Source: MAG-121220-bin8 sp965655865
Lineage (GTDB): Bacteria; Bacteroidota; Bacteroidia; Flavobacteriales; Flavobacteriaceae
Direction: 5' to 3'
Assembly: GCA_965655865.1 (NCBI GenBank)
Contig: CBFHJJ010000015.1
Location: 1-30,910 of the forward strand
DNA: 30,910 nt
Each line of letters begins with the position of its first letter. The first letter of the stretch is position 1. The notes below the pieces were generated by a model, which was not told the origin of the DNA, did not search any database, and saw nothing but the letters and a program-made list of their open reading frames with translations. A program made the translations under genes and the position numbers. Shown here in pieces: positions 23,888 through 30,910 of this stretch.

Positions 23888-23944
23888 ATGAAATTTAATC
23901 GTAACAATCATCATCATTTAAATATCCTCAAACGAGTGATGTGA
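23888..23944 (+). CDS. Histidine operon leader peptide
   Basis: A very short frame encodes the 18-residue peptide MKFNRNNHHHLNILKRVM and ends in TGA. Three consecutive CAT (His) codons stand at 23909-23917. It lies between the prohibitin gene and hisG and is followed by a terminator hairpin. This is the classic design of a leader whose translation senses charged tRNA-His: ribosomes stall at the His codons when histidine is scarce. It is not a functional protein product. Confidence 0.85.
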   Translation: MKFNRNNHHHLNILKRVM

Positions 23945-23977
23945 TGATATTGTTATATTATTATACAAGCCCGTTTG
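23902..23977 (+). promoter_or_regulatory. Histidine attenuator: alternative pairings
   Basis: Two structures compete with the terminator. TAACAAT and the His codons that follow (23902-23914) can pair with 23941-23955 (TGATGATATTGTTA region) around a two-base bulge. The segment CAAACG at 23929-23934 can pair with CGTTTG at 23972-23977, which is the 5' arm of the terminator. A ribosome paused at the His codons would leave CAAACG free to block the terminator; a ribosome at the leader stop codon would cover CAAACG and let the terminator form. The antiterminator is short (six pairs), so its stability is uncertain. Confidence 0.6.
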
Positions 23978-24001
23978 TTAATTCAAACGGGTTTTTTTTT
24001 T
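23970..24001 (+). terminator. Intrinsic terminator of the his attenuator
   Basis: CCCGTTTG at 23970-23977 pairs perfectly with CAAACGGG at 23984-23991 around a six-base loop, followed by ten T (23992-24001). The AAG before the stem can extend it onto the first T. It ends 15 bases before the hisG ATG, so it must be bypassed for his expression. Confidence 0.92.
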
Positions 24002-24016
24002 ATAAAAATTTAATAA

Positions 24017-24874
24017 ATGAAAAAACTAAAAATCGCAATTCAAAAATCAGGAAGACTAAACACGGACTCTTTAACTCTTCTAAACAAATGTGGAATTAAA
24101 ATAGATAATTATAAAGATCAGTTAAAGGCATCTGCTAGAAACTTCCCTGTTGAAGTTTATTTTTTAAGAAATAGTGATATTCCAAAATACATCAATGATG
24201 GAGTGGTTGATCTGGCTATAATCGGAGAAAATTTACTTATAGAAAAGGATTTTGATATCGATATTATTGAAAAGCTTGGGTTTTCAAAATGTAAGGTTTC
24301 AATAGCTGTTCCAAAATCAGTAGAGTTTGATTCGGTTTCTTATTTAAATGATTTAAAAATTGCAACATCTTACCCAAATACTCTAAAAAAGTTTTTAAAG
24401 AAAAACAATATTACTGCGGATATTCACGTAATTAACGGTTCAGTTGAAATAGCTCCAAATATTGGTCTTTCAGATGCGATATGTGATATAGTTTCAAGTG
24501 GAAGTACACTTTATAAAAATAACTTAAAGGAAGTGTTTGTGATTCACGAATCACAAGCTGTGTTAGCTGGAAATAAAAAAGTTTTAGAATCTAATAAGTA
24601 CTTGTTAGACAAGTTTTTGTTTAGAGTAAGAGCAGTTTTAAAAGCTAAAGAGTCGAAGTATATACTTTTAAACGCTCCAAATGATAAAATAAACGCTATT
24701 TCAGAAATACTTCCAGTTTTAAAAAGTCCTACAGTTCTTCCTTTAAATAAAAAGGGTTGGAGCTCATTACATTCAGTTATAAATGAGAATACTTTTTGGG
24801 AGGTAATCGACAAAATTAAAGAAGCTGGAGCTGAAGATATTTTAGTATGTCCAATTGAAAAAATGGTTTTATAA
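24017..24874 (+). CDS. hisG: ATP phosphoribosyltransferase, long form
   Basis: First enzyme of histidine synthesis, joining ATP and PRPP. The 285-residue length and the C-terminal extension after about residue 210 indicate the long form, which carries its own histidine-sensing ACT-like domain and needs no HisZ. Recognisable parts are KKLKIAIQKSGRL at the start, VDLAIIGENLL and the PRPP-loop region ISDAICDIVSSGSTL-like stretch (GLSDAICDIVSSGSTL). It is the first gene after the attenuator and overlaps hisD by one base, so feedback inhibition and attenuation both likely act here. Confidence 0.97.
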   Translation: MKKLKIAIQKSGRLNTDSLTLLNKCGIKIDNYKDQLKASARNFPVEVYFLRNSDIPKYINDGVVDLAIIGENLLIEKDFDIDIIEKLGFSKCKVSIAVPKSVEFDSVSYLNDLKIATSYPNTLKKFLKKNNITADIHVINGSVEIAPNIGLSDAICDIVSSGSTLYKNNLKEVFVIHESQAVLAGNKKVLESNKYLLDKFLFRVRAVLKAKESKYILLNAPNDKINAISEILPVLKSPTVLPLNKKGWSSLHSVINENTFWEVIDKIKEAGAEDILVCPIEKMVL

Positions 24875-26160
24875 TGAATAAAGTATTTAATCCTGAAAAA
24901 AACACATGGTCATCACTTGCAAAAAGACCTTTATACAATCTTGACTCTGTAAAAGGCATTGTAGATGAAATCTTTACAAATGTCAAATTATATGGAGATA
25001 GAGCTTTAATTGATTATACAAATAAATTTGACAAGGTTGATCTAAGTGATCTGATAGTTAGTGACAAAAAAATAAATAATTCTGAAAATGATATTGATAA
25101 AGATTTAAAAGAATCCATCAATATAGCTTTTAATAATATTTACAAATTTCATAAAAATCAGGCTTTTAACTCTAAAAAAACTGAAACAACACCTGGTGTG
25201 TTTTGCTGGCAAGAAAAAAGAGCTATTGAAAATGTTGGTTTATATATTCCTGGTGGAACAGCTCCTTTATTCTCTTCAGTATTAATGTTAGCAATTCCAG
25301 CTATGATAGCAAATTGTAAAAACATAGTTCTTTGCTCTCCTCCAAATAATGATGGCGAAGTTCATCCTGCAATATTATACTGTGCTAAACTATGTAAAGT
25401 AAATAAAGTTATATGTGTTGGTGGAGCACAATCAATAGCAGCTATGAGTATTGGTACTGAGTCAGTTCCAAAAGTTAACAAGATATTTGGCCCAGGAAAT
25501 CAGTACGTTACCTATGCAAAATTAAAATCTATAAATTTCAATACTGCAATAGATATGCCCGCTGGTCCGAGTGAATTATTAGTTTTAGCAGATCAGAACG
25601 CTAATCCTGAGTATATAGCCTCAGATTTATTATCTCAAGCAGAGCACGGACCTGATAGTCAAGTGATTTTTGTGAGTCTTTCAAAGTCTTTAATTAATGA
25701 TGTTGAAAAATGTATAAATGATCAAATTGAAAATTTAGACAGAAAGGATTTTATAAATAAATCAATTTCAAATTCAAAACTTATATTTTTTGAAAATAAA
25801 TTAGAGGCAGTTGAATTTATTAATCAATATGCGCCAGAACATTATATAGTTAATGTAGAAAATGAATCTTTTTTTATTGACAAAATAGTAAGTGCTGGCT
25901 CTGTTTTTATAGGGAACTATACACCTGAAAGTGCTGGTGATTATGCCTCTGGAACAAATCACACACTTCCTACAAATGGAAATGCTAAACAATACAGTGG
26001 AGTTAATTTAGATAGTTTTTTAAAGACCATAACGTTTCAAAAAATATCAAAAGAAGGTTTATTGAATATTTCTAAAACAGTTGAAACTATGGCTGAGGCT
26101 GAAGGCCTGCAAGCCCACAAAAATGCAATATCAATTAGAGTAAAAGATTTAAATAATTAA
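24874..26160 (+). CDS. hisD: Histidinol dehydrogenase
   Basis: The 428-residue zinc enzyme oxidises histidinol to histidine in two NAD-dependent steps, the end of the pathway. Visible motifs are NVGLYIPGGTAPLFSS, IFGPGNQYVTYAK, MPAGPSELLVLAD, SQAEHGPDSQ with zinc-binding Gln and His, and the late zinc-site region SAGDYASGTNHTLPT. Length is standard. Its ATG overlaps the hisG stop (TAATG) and hisC follows after one base. Confidence 0.97.
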   Translation: MNKVFNPEKNTWSSLAKRPLYNLDSVKGIVDEIFTNVKLYGDRALIDYTNKFDKVDLSDLIVSDKKINNSENDIDKDLKESINIAFNNIYKFHKNQAFNSKKTETTPGVFCWQEKRAIENVGLYIPGGTAPLFSSVLMLAIPAMIANCKNIVLCSPPNNDGEVHPAILYCAKLCKVNKVICVGGAQSIAAMSIGTESVPKVNKIFGPGNQYVTYAKLKSINFNTAIDMPAGPSELLVLADQNANPEYIASDLLSQAEHGPDSQVIFVSLSKSLINDVEKCINDQIENLDRKDFINKSISNSKLIFFENKLEAVEFINQYAPEHYIVNVENESFFIDKIVSAGSVFIGNYTPESAGDYASGTNHTLPTNGNAKQYSGVNLDSFLKTITFQKISKEGLLNISKTVETMAEAEGLQAHKNAISIRVKDLNN

Positions 26161-26161
26161 A

Positions 26162-27199
26162 ATGAATATAGATACTCTGGTAAGAAATAATGTAAAAAAC
26201 ATGTCCTCTTATTTATCTGCAAGAGATGATTTTAAGAAGGTAAACGATAAGAAATTGATCTATTTGGATGCAAATGAATCTCCTTTTGATAATGGAATTA
26301 ATAGGTATCCAGATAATAAACATACTGAACTAAAAAAGGTAGTTTCTAATATTAAAAATGTTAATGTAAATCAAATTGTATTTGGAAATGGAACAGATGA
26401 AATTTTAGATTTAATTGTAAGAGTCTTTTGCAATCCATCTGAGGATAAAATCATTACTCTTCCGCCAACTTATGGAATGTATGATGTCATTGCTAAAACC
26501 AATGGAGTTGAGAATATTGAAATTCCATTAAAAAGTGATTTTTCAATTGATAAAAATGAAATCCTAAAATTAAGTTCAAAAACGACTAAGATTTTGTTTT
26601 TGTGTTCACCTAACAACCCTACCGGAAATTCATTTGATACAAATGATTTAACTGACTTGATTAAAGGTTTTAACGGGATTGTTGTAGTAGATGAAGCTTA
26701 CATAGATTTTTCGTCTAAACAGTCTTTAATTAGCTTAATAAATGATAATAATAACTTGATAATTACTCAAACTATGTCTAAAGCTTATGGAATGGCTGGA
26801 ATTAGACTTGGCATGGGGTTTTCAAATCAAAAAATTATTAATTATTTAAATAAAATTAAACCACCATACAATATAAATGTACTTACAGAGATAAAAGCTT
26901 TAGAGGAGCTGAATAAGATCGATGAGATTAAAAAGAATATTGATCTTGTATTAAATCAAAGAAAGCTATTAGTATCCTGTTTAGAAAAACTTGATTTTAT
27001 TGAGAAAATATATAAATCTGATTCAAATTTTCTTTTAGTTAAAGTTGATAATGCTGATTTAAGGTATAATCAGTTATTAAAGAATGGTATTATTGTTAGA
27101 AATAGGTCTAATCAACCATTGTGTCAAAATTGTTTAAGAATTACGATTGGAACAGAAAATGAAAATAAAAGTTTAATTAAAATACTTAATCAGTTATGA
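26162..27199 (+). CDS. hisC: Histidinol-phosphate aminotransferase
   Basis: A 345-residue PLP-dependent class I/II aminotransferase converting imidazole acetol phosphate to histidinol phosphate. LDANESPFDNG is near the start, the cofactor region is CSPNNPTGN, VVVDEAYIDF follows, and Lys207 in TMSKAYGMAGIRLG binds PLP. It overlaps hisB by four bases (ATGA), indicating translational coupling. Confidence 0.97.
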   Translation: MNIDTLVRNNVKNMSSYLSARDDFKKVNDKKLIYLDANESPFDNGINRYPDNKHTELKKVVSNIKNVNVNQIVFGNGTDEILDLIVRVFCNPSEDKIITLPPTYGMYDVIAKTNGVENIEIPLKSDFSIDKNEILKLSSKTTKILFLCSPNNPTGNSFDTNDLTDLIKGFNGIVVVDEAYIDFSSKQSLISLINDNNNLIITQTMSKAYGMAGIRLGMGFSNQKIINYLNKIKPPYNINVLTEIKALEELNKIDEIKKNIDLVLNQRKLLVSCLEKLDFIEKIYKSDSNFLLVKVDNADLRYNQLLKNGIIVRNRSNQPLCQNCLRITIGTENENKSLIKILNQL

Positions 27200-28308
27200 A
27201 AAAAATTCTATTTATAGATAGAGACGGAACTTTAGTTGAGGAACCTAAGATTGATAAACAATTAGATAGTTTTGATAAATTGTCTTTTTTCCCTGGTGTA
27301 TTTAAGTATTTAAATAAGATAAGTGAAGAGTTAGACTTTAAACTAGTGATGGTTACAAATCAAGACGGGTTAGGAACAGATTCTTTTCCAGAGGAAACGT
27401 TTTGGCCTGTTCAAAATTTTATTATTAATTCATTTAAAAACGAAGAGGTTAGTTTTTTTAAAACTCACATTGATAAAAGTTTTGAAAATGAAAACTCAAA
27501 TTATAGAAAACCAAGAACAGGAATGTTAACAGAGTATATTGAAGATGCTAATGTTGATATAAAGAATTCATTTGTTATAGGAGATAGGGAATCTGATATG
27601 CAACTGGCAAAGAACTTGAACTGTTCAGGGATTCTTTACAACGGCATAGAACTTAATGACTCATTAAATGAAGTTGTTAAACTTAAAACAGATTCTTGGA
27701 AATCAGTTTACGAATATTTGAGCGGATTAAACAGGTATTCTACCTTTAAAAGAAATACAAATGAAACTAAAATTAAGATTGAACTTGATTTAGATGGTAC
27801 AGGCAAAAGCAATATTGATACTGGTCTTTCCTTCTTTGACCACATGCTAGATCAGTTGTCTAAACATTCACTTGTAGATTTAAACATCAAAGTTGATGGT
27901 GATTTAAATGTTGATGAGCATCACACTGTTGAGGATACTGCTATTGCTCTTGGAGAATCTTTTTCATCTGTTTTGGGAAAGAAGATAGGTATAGAAAGAT
28001 ATGCTTTTTCTTTACCGATGGACGATTGCTTAGCTCAGGTTGCTATAGATTTTGGAGGAAGAAGTTGGCTAGTTTGGGATGCTGAGTTTAAAAGAGAGAA
28101 AATAGGGGATGTTCCAACCGAAATGTTTTATCATTTTTTTAAATCGTTTTGTGATGGAGCTAAGTTAAATGCTAACATAAAAGTAGAAGGAACAAATGAG
28201 CATCATAAAATTGAATCGATCTTTAAAGCTTTTGCTAAGTGTATAAAAACAGCAGTTTCAAAAAATAAGGACAAACTAATATTGCCCTCAACAAAGGGAG
28301 TTTTATAA
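27196..28308 (+). CDS. hisB: Bifunctional histidinol-phosphatase / IGP dehydratase
   Basis: A 370-residue fusion catalysing two steps. Residues 1 to about 165 form a HAD phosphatase: Asp8 and Asp10 in FIDRDGT, VTNQDGLGT and VIGDRESDMQLA. Residues about 180-370 form the manganese-dependent imidazoleglycerol-phosphate dehydratase: FFDHMLDQLSKHS, EHHTVEDTAIALGE and the closing EHHKIESIFKAFA. The HAD part lacks the cysteines that bind structural zinc in the E. coli enzyme; the equivalent stretch THIDKSFENENSNYRKP keeps only the histidine. This appears usual for Bacteroidota. It overlaps hisC by four bases and hisH by one. Confidence 0.97.
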   Translation: MKKILFIDRDGTLVEEPKIDKQLDSFDKLSFFPGVFKYLNKISEELDFKLVMVTNQDGLGTDSFPEETFWPVQNFIINSFKNEEVSFFKTHIDKSFENENSNYRKPRTGMLTEYIEDANVDIKNSFVIGDRESDMQLAKNLNCSGILYNGIELNDSLNEVVKLKTDSWKSVYEYLSGLNRYSTFKRNTNETKIKIELDLDGTGKSNIDTGLSFFDHMLDQLSKHSLVDLNIKVDGDLNVDEHHTVEDTAIALGESFSSVLGKKIGIERYAFSLPMDDCLAQVAIDFGGRSWLVWDAEFKREKIGDVPTEMFYHFFKSFCDGAKLNANIKVEGTNEHHKIESIFKAFAKCIKTAVSKNKDKLILPSTKGVL

Positions 28309-28889
28309 TGAGAGTAGCAATAATTGATTATGGTGCTGGAAACACTCAAAGTGTTAAGTATGCTTTGAAAAGACTTGGCTGCGAAGGTGTGTTAACGTCA
28401 GATAAAGAAGTTATATCTAATTCTGACAAGGTTATTTTTCCTGGTGTAGGGCAGGCGAGTAGTGCAATGAAAAAACTTAAATCTAAAAGTTTGGATGTGT
28501 TTATACCTAATCTTAAACAACCAGTACTGGGCATATGTTTAGGTATGCAGTTAATGTGTAATTTTTCTGAGGAAGGAGATGTAGATTGTTTGAAAATATT
28601 TGATTCAAATGTAAAAAGGTTTAACAATTTACTTAAAGTTCCTCAAATAGGGTGGAACACTATTTTTGATTTAAAAACTAGATTATTTGATTCAGTTGAT
28701 GAAAATGAATACATGTATTTAGTTCATAGTTATTATGTTCCGCTTTTAACAGATACTGTAGCTACATCTAACTATGGAATCAATTACAGTACTGCTATTA
28801 AAAAAAATAACTTCACTGGTGTTCAGTTTCATCCTGAAAAAAGCGGAAGTAAAGGGGAAGTGGTGCTTAAAAATTTTATAAATAATTAG
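28308..28889 (+). CDS. hisH: Imidazole glycerol phosphate synthase, glutaminase subunit
   Basis: A 193-residue class I glutamine amidotransferase that supplies ammonia to HisF. The catalytic triad is visible: Cys77 in GICLGMQLM, His175 and Glu177 in VQFHPEKSG. VIFPGVGQASSAM forms the oxyanion-loop region, and YMYLVHSYYVP is typical. It begins within the hisB stop (TAATG) and is two bases from hisA. Confidence 0.97.
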   Translation: MRVAIIDYGAGNTQSVKYALKRLGCEGVLTSDKEVISNSDKVIFPGVGQASSAMKKLKSKSLDVFIPNLKQPVLGICLGMQLMCNFSEEGDVDCLKIFDSNVKRFNNLLKVPQIGWNTIFDLKTRLFDSVDENEYMYLVHSYYVPLLTDTVATSNYGINYSTAIKKNNFTGVQFHPEKSGSKGEVVLKNFINN

Positions 28890-28891
28890 TA

Positions 28892-29614
28892 ATGAGAATA
28901 ATTCCAGCCATAGATATTATTGAAGGAAAATGCGTAAGATTATCACAGGGTGATTATAATAAAAAAACTATTTATAGTTCTAATCCATTTGAGATGGCTC
29001 AGCGATTTGAAGATCATGGTATAGGTTTTCTTCATTTGGTTGATTTAGATGGAGCTAAGTCAAGTAAGATTATAAATTATAAGATTCTTGAGCAAATTGC
29101 CTTAAAAACAGCTTTAAAAGTAGATTTTGGAGGTGGATTAAAATCAATTGAAGATGTTAAAGTCGCGTTTGAGTCAGGCGCATCTCAAGTAACACTAGGA
29201 AGTATAGCTGTTTCAGATCCTGAAACCTTTAATGATTTGTTTGAAAAATATGGAAATGATAAAATAATTTTGGGAGCTGATTTTTTAGACAATAAGATTA
29301 AAACCAATGGATGGCTTAATGATTCAGGAAATGATCTTATGGATTTTTTAGAATATCACATTTCTAAAGGAATAAAATATGTCATTCCAACAGATATATC
29401 CAAAGACGGAATGTTAAAAGGACCGTCTACAGAAATATATAAAGATATATTGAAGTCATTTAAAGGTATTTCTTTAATTGCTTCAGGTGGAATATCAAGT
29501 ATTGGAGATTTAGAAAAATTGAATGAAATTGGTTGTGAGGGTGCTATTTTAGGGAAAGCTATTTATGAAAACAAGATAGAATTGAAAAGTTTAATGAATT
29601 TTATAGAAAAATAA
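28892..29614 (+). CDS. hisA: ProFAR isomerase
   Basis: A 240-residue (beta-alpha)8-barrel that isomerises the ProFAR intermediate to PRFAR. Asp8 in IPAIDIIEGKCVRLSQGDY and Asp130 in LGADFLDN correspond to the acid-base pair; VDFGGGLKS and ASGGISS are the two phosphate-binding loops. It overlaps the start of hisF by one base (TAATG). Confidence 0.97.
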   Translation: MRIIPAIDIIEGKCVRLSQGDYNKKTIYSSNPFEMAQRFEDHGIGFLHLVDLDGAKSSKIINYKILEQIALKTALKVDFGGGLKSIEDVKVAFESGASQVTLGSIAVSDPETFNDLFEKYGNDKIILGADFLDNKIKTNGWLNDSGNDLMDFLEYHISKGIKYVIPTDISKDGMLKGPSTEIYKDILKSFKGISLIASGGISSIGDLEKLNEIGCEGAILGKAIYENKIELKSLMNFIEK

Positions 29615-30369
29615 TGCTAGCAAAAAGAATAATTCCGTGTCTTGATATTAAAGACTCAAGAACCGTAAAGGGAGTTAATTTTGTTGATCTTGTAGATGCG
29701 GGGGATCCGGTTGAGCTTGCTAGGTATTACTCTGAAAATGGAGCAGATGAACTTGTTTTTTTAGATATAACTGCTACAAAAGAAGATAGAAAAACATTTG
29801 CTAAGCTTGCTGACCAGATTTCAAAGAATATTAATATCCCCTTCACTGTTGGCGGTGGAATTAAAACAGTAGAAGATGTTGATATTCTTCTTAAAAGCGG
29901 AGCAGATAAGGTTTCTATAAATAGCTATGCTGTAAAAAACCCTGATTTTATTAATGAATTAGCAACAAATTTTGGAACCCAGTGCATTGTAGTGGCAATT
30001 GATGCTAAGTATGTCGATAATGATTGGTTTGTGTATTTGGTTGGAGGAAGAGTTAAAACAGAAATTAGGTTATTTGACTGGGCTAAAGAAGTAGAGGATA
30101 GGGGAGCAGGAGAAATTCTTTTTACTTCAATGGATCATGATGGAACTAAAAATGGATTTGCTTGTCAGGCACTTGAAAAGTTATCACAAATAGTAAATAT
30201 TCCGATAATAGCATCAGGTGGAGCGGGAAAAATTGAACATTTTAATGAAGTCTTTAAATCTGGTAATATTGACGCTGCACTTGCTGCTAGTGTATTTCAT
30301 TTTAATGAAATAAGATTAAAAGACCTTAAAACAGAATTAAAAAATAATAATATACCGATACGATTATGA
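29614..30369 (+). CDS. hisF: Imidazole glycerol phosphate synthase, cyclase subunit
   Basis: A 251-residue (beta-alpha)8-barrel partner of HisH that makes imidazole glycerol phosphate and AICAR. Catalytic Asp11 in IPCLDIKDSRTVKGVNF and Asp130 in VVAIDAKYVDN are at the family's standard positions. FTVGGGIK and ASGGAGK are the phosphate loops. Its stop overlaps the hisIE start by four bases (ATGA). Confidence 0.97.
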   Translation: MLAKRIIPCLDIKDSRTVKGVNFVDLVDAGDPVELARYYSENGADELVFLDITATKEDRKTFAKLADQISKNINIPFTVGGGIKTVEDVDILLKSGADKVSINSYAVKNPDFINELATNFGTQCIVVAIDAKYVDNDWFVYLVGGRVKTEIRLFDWAKEVEDRGAGEILFTSMDHDGTKNGFACQALEKLSQIVNIPIIASGGAGKIEHFNEVFKSGNIDAALAASVFHFNEIRLKDLKTELKNNNIPIRL

Positions 30370-30910
30370 ATTTAGATTTTAGTAAAAACAAAGACGGTTT
30401 AGTGCCTGCAATTATTCAAGATAATATAACTCATAAAGTATTGATGTTAGGTTATTTAAACCAAGAATCCTTAAGTTTAACTTTAAGTACTGATGTAGTT
30501 CATTTTTACAGTAGAACTAAACAAAGAATTTGGAAAAAAGGAGAGGAAAGTGGTAACGAATTAAAGGTTGTTTCGCTAAAGGAAGATTGTGATAAAGATA
30601 CTGTTCTAATTAAAGTGAATCCTGTTGGACCTGTATGTCATAAAGGTGACGACACTTGTTTTGAAGATTCAAATTTTTCGGATGATTTTATAAGTACACT
30701 TGAGAATATTATACAAGACAGAAAGATCAATCCCTCTGATTCTAGCTATGTATCTAGTTTGTTTAAGAAAGGAACAAATAAAATTGCTCAAAAGGTTGGG
30801 GAAGAAGCTGTAGAGCTTGTTATTGAAGCCAAAGATGATAATGATGATTTGTTTTTAAACGAATCAGCAGATCTATTATTTCATTATTTAATTCTTCTTC
30901 AGGATAAAGG
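30366..30910 (+). CDS. hisIE: Bifunctional PRA-CH hydrolase / PRA-PH pyrophosphatase, cut by window end
   Basis: The frame is open to the right edge (181 complete codons), so the 3' end is missing. The HisI half shows FYSRTKQRIWKKGEESGN, the metal-binding DCDKD and GPVCHKGDDTCF. The HisE half follows with LFKKGTNKIAQKVGEEAVE and the helical metal-binding region. The fused form carries out steps two and three of histidine synthesis. The ATG at 30366 overlaps the hisF stop by four bases. It is the last of the eight his genes, which together supply all histidine-specific steps. Confidence 0.95.
   Translation, partial: MNLDFSKNKDGLVPAIIQDNITHKVLMLGYLNQESLSLTLSTDVVHFYSRTKQRIWKKGEESGNELKVVSLKEDCDKDTVLIKVNPVGPVCHKGDDTCFEDSNFSDDFISTLENIIQDRKINPSDSSYVSSLFKKGTNKIAQKVGEEAVELVIEAKDDNDDLFLNESADLLFHYLILLQDK

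Noticed and set aside
23929..23977. A his riboswitch or T-box in the hisG leader
   Set aside because: The leader is too short for a T-box, has no specifier-loop features, and the His-codon leader peptide plus terminator explains the region fully.

Overview
The window looks like a stretch of chromosome from a low-GC member of the Bacteroidota, most likely a marine flavobacterium. The base composition is strongly AT-rich. The signs are gene content and order: an acyl-CoA reductase, serC and serA opposite a dicluster ferredoxin and ychF; parE and parC followed by a small lipoprotein; lpxD, a fused lpxC-fabZ, lpxA and efp; and a proline dehydrogenase of the Bacteroidota type. Promoter-like sequences of the Bacteroidota class (TTG, about 20 bases, TAnnTTTG) stand in front of several genes, and Shine-Dalgarno sequences are inconspicuous. 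No phage, transposon, CRISPR, rRNA or tRNA was seen. This is core chromosome, densely packed, with no gene-free stretch above 250 bases.

Layout. 1-3178, minus strand: an acyl-CoA reductase of the LuxC family, then serC and serA (serine synthesis). 3244-9261, plus strand: dicluster ferredoxin, ychF, and both subunits of topoisomerase IV. 9258-9978, minus strand: a small lipoprotein and an XRE-family repressor. 10225-14477, plus strand: a cytosolic-looking M14 metallopeptidase, an Lrp/AsnC regulator and PEP carboxylase. 14469-15524, minus strand: aroB. 15600-16769, plus strand: proline dehydrogenase. 16771-17507, minus strand: tsaE and a small membrane protein (DUF4258-like). 17603-23854, plus strand: lipid A genes, EF-P, succinyl-CoA ligase alpha, fabG and an SPFH/prohibitin protein. 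23888 to the right edge, plus strand: the histidine operon hisG-D-C-B-H-A-F-IE, cut in hisIE by the window end.

The most interesting control sequences are these. (1) The 246-base region between the XRE gene and the M14 peptidase holds three copies of a 14-base sequence built on the palindrome TACAATTGTA. One abuts the repressor's start codon and one overlaps the likely -33 region of the peptidase promoter, so they look like operators of the repressor. (2) The his operon is preceded by an 18-codon leader peptide with three consecutive His codons, a strong intrinsic terminator, and a short segment able to pair with the terminator's 5' arm: a transcription attenuator. (3) The ferredoxin and acyl-CoA reductase genes are served by two predicted promoters facing each other with their -7 elements two bases apart. 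(4) parE and lpxD have a -7 element ending five bases before the ATG, which predicts nearly leaderless mRNAs. Three genes (acyl-CoA reductase, tsaE, proline dehydrogenase) seem to start with TTG and ppc with GTG.

Taken together, the window is mostly biosynthetic housekeeping: serine, histidine and chorismate synthesis, anaplerosis, lipid A, and DNA topology. I did not find a clearly novel multi-gene defence or mobile system. The XRE/M14 operator array is the best candidate for an undescribed regulatory circuit. Function calls rest on recognised motifs and remembered family features, not on database searches.
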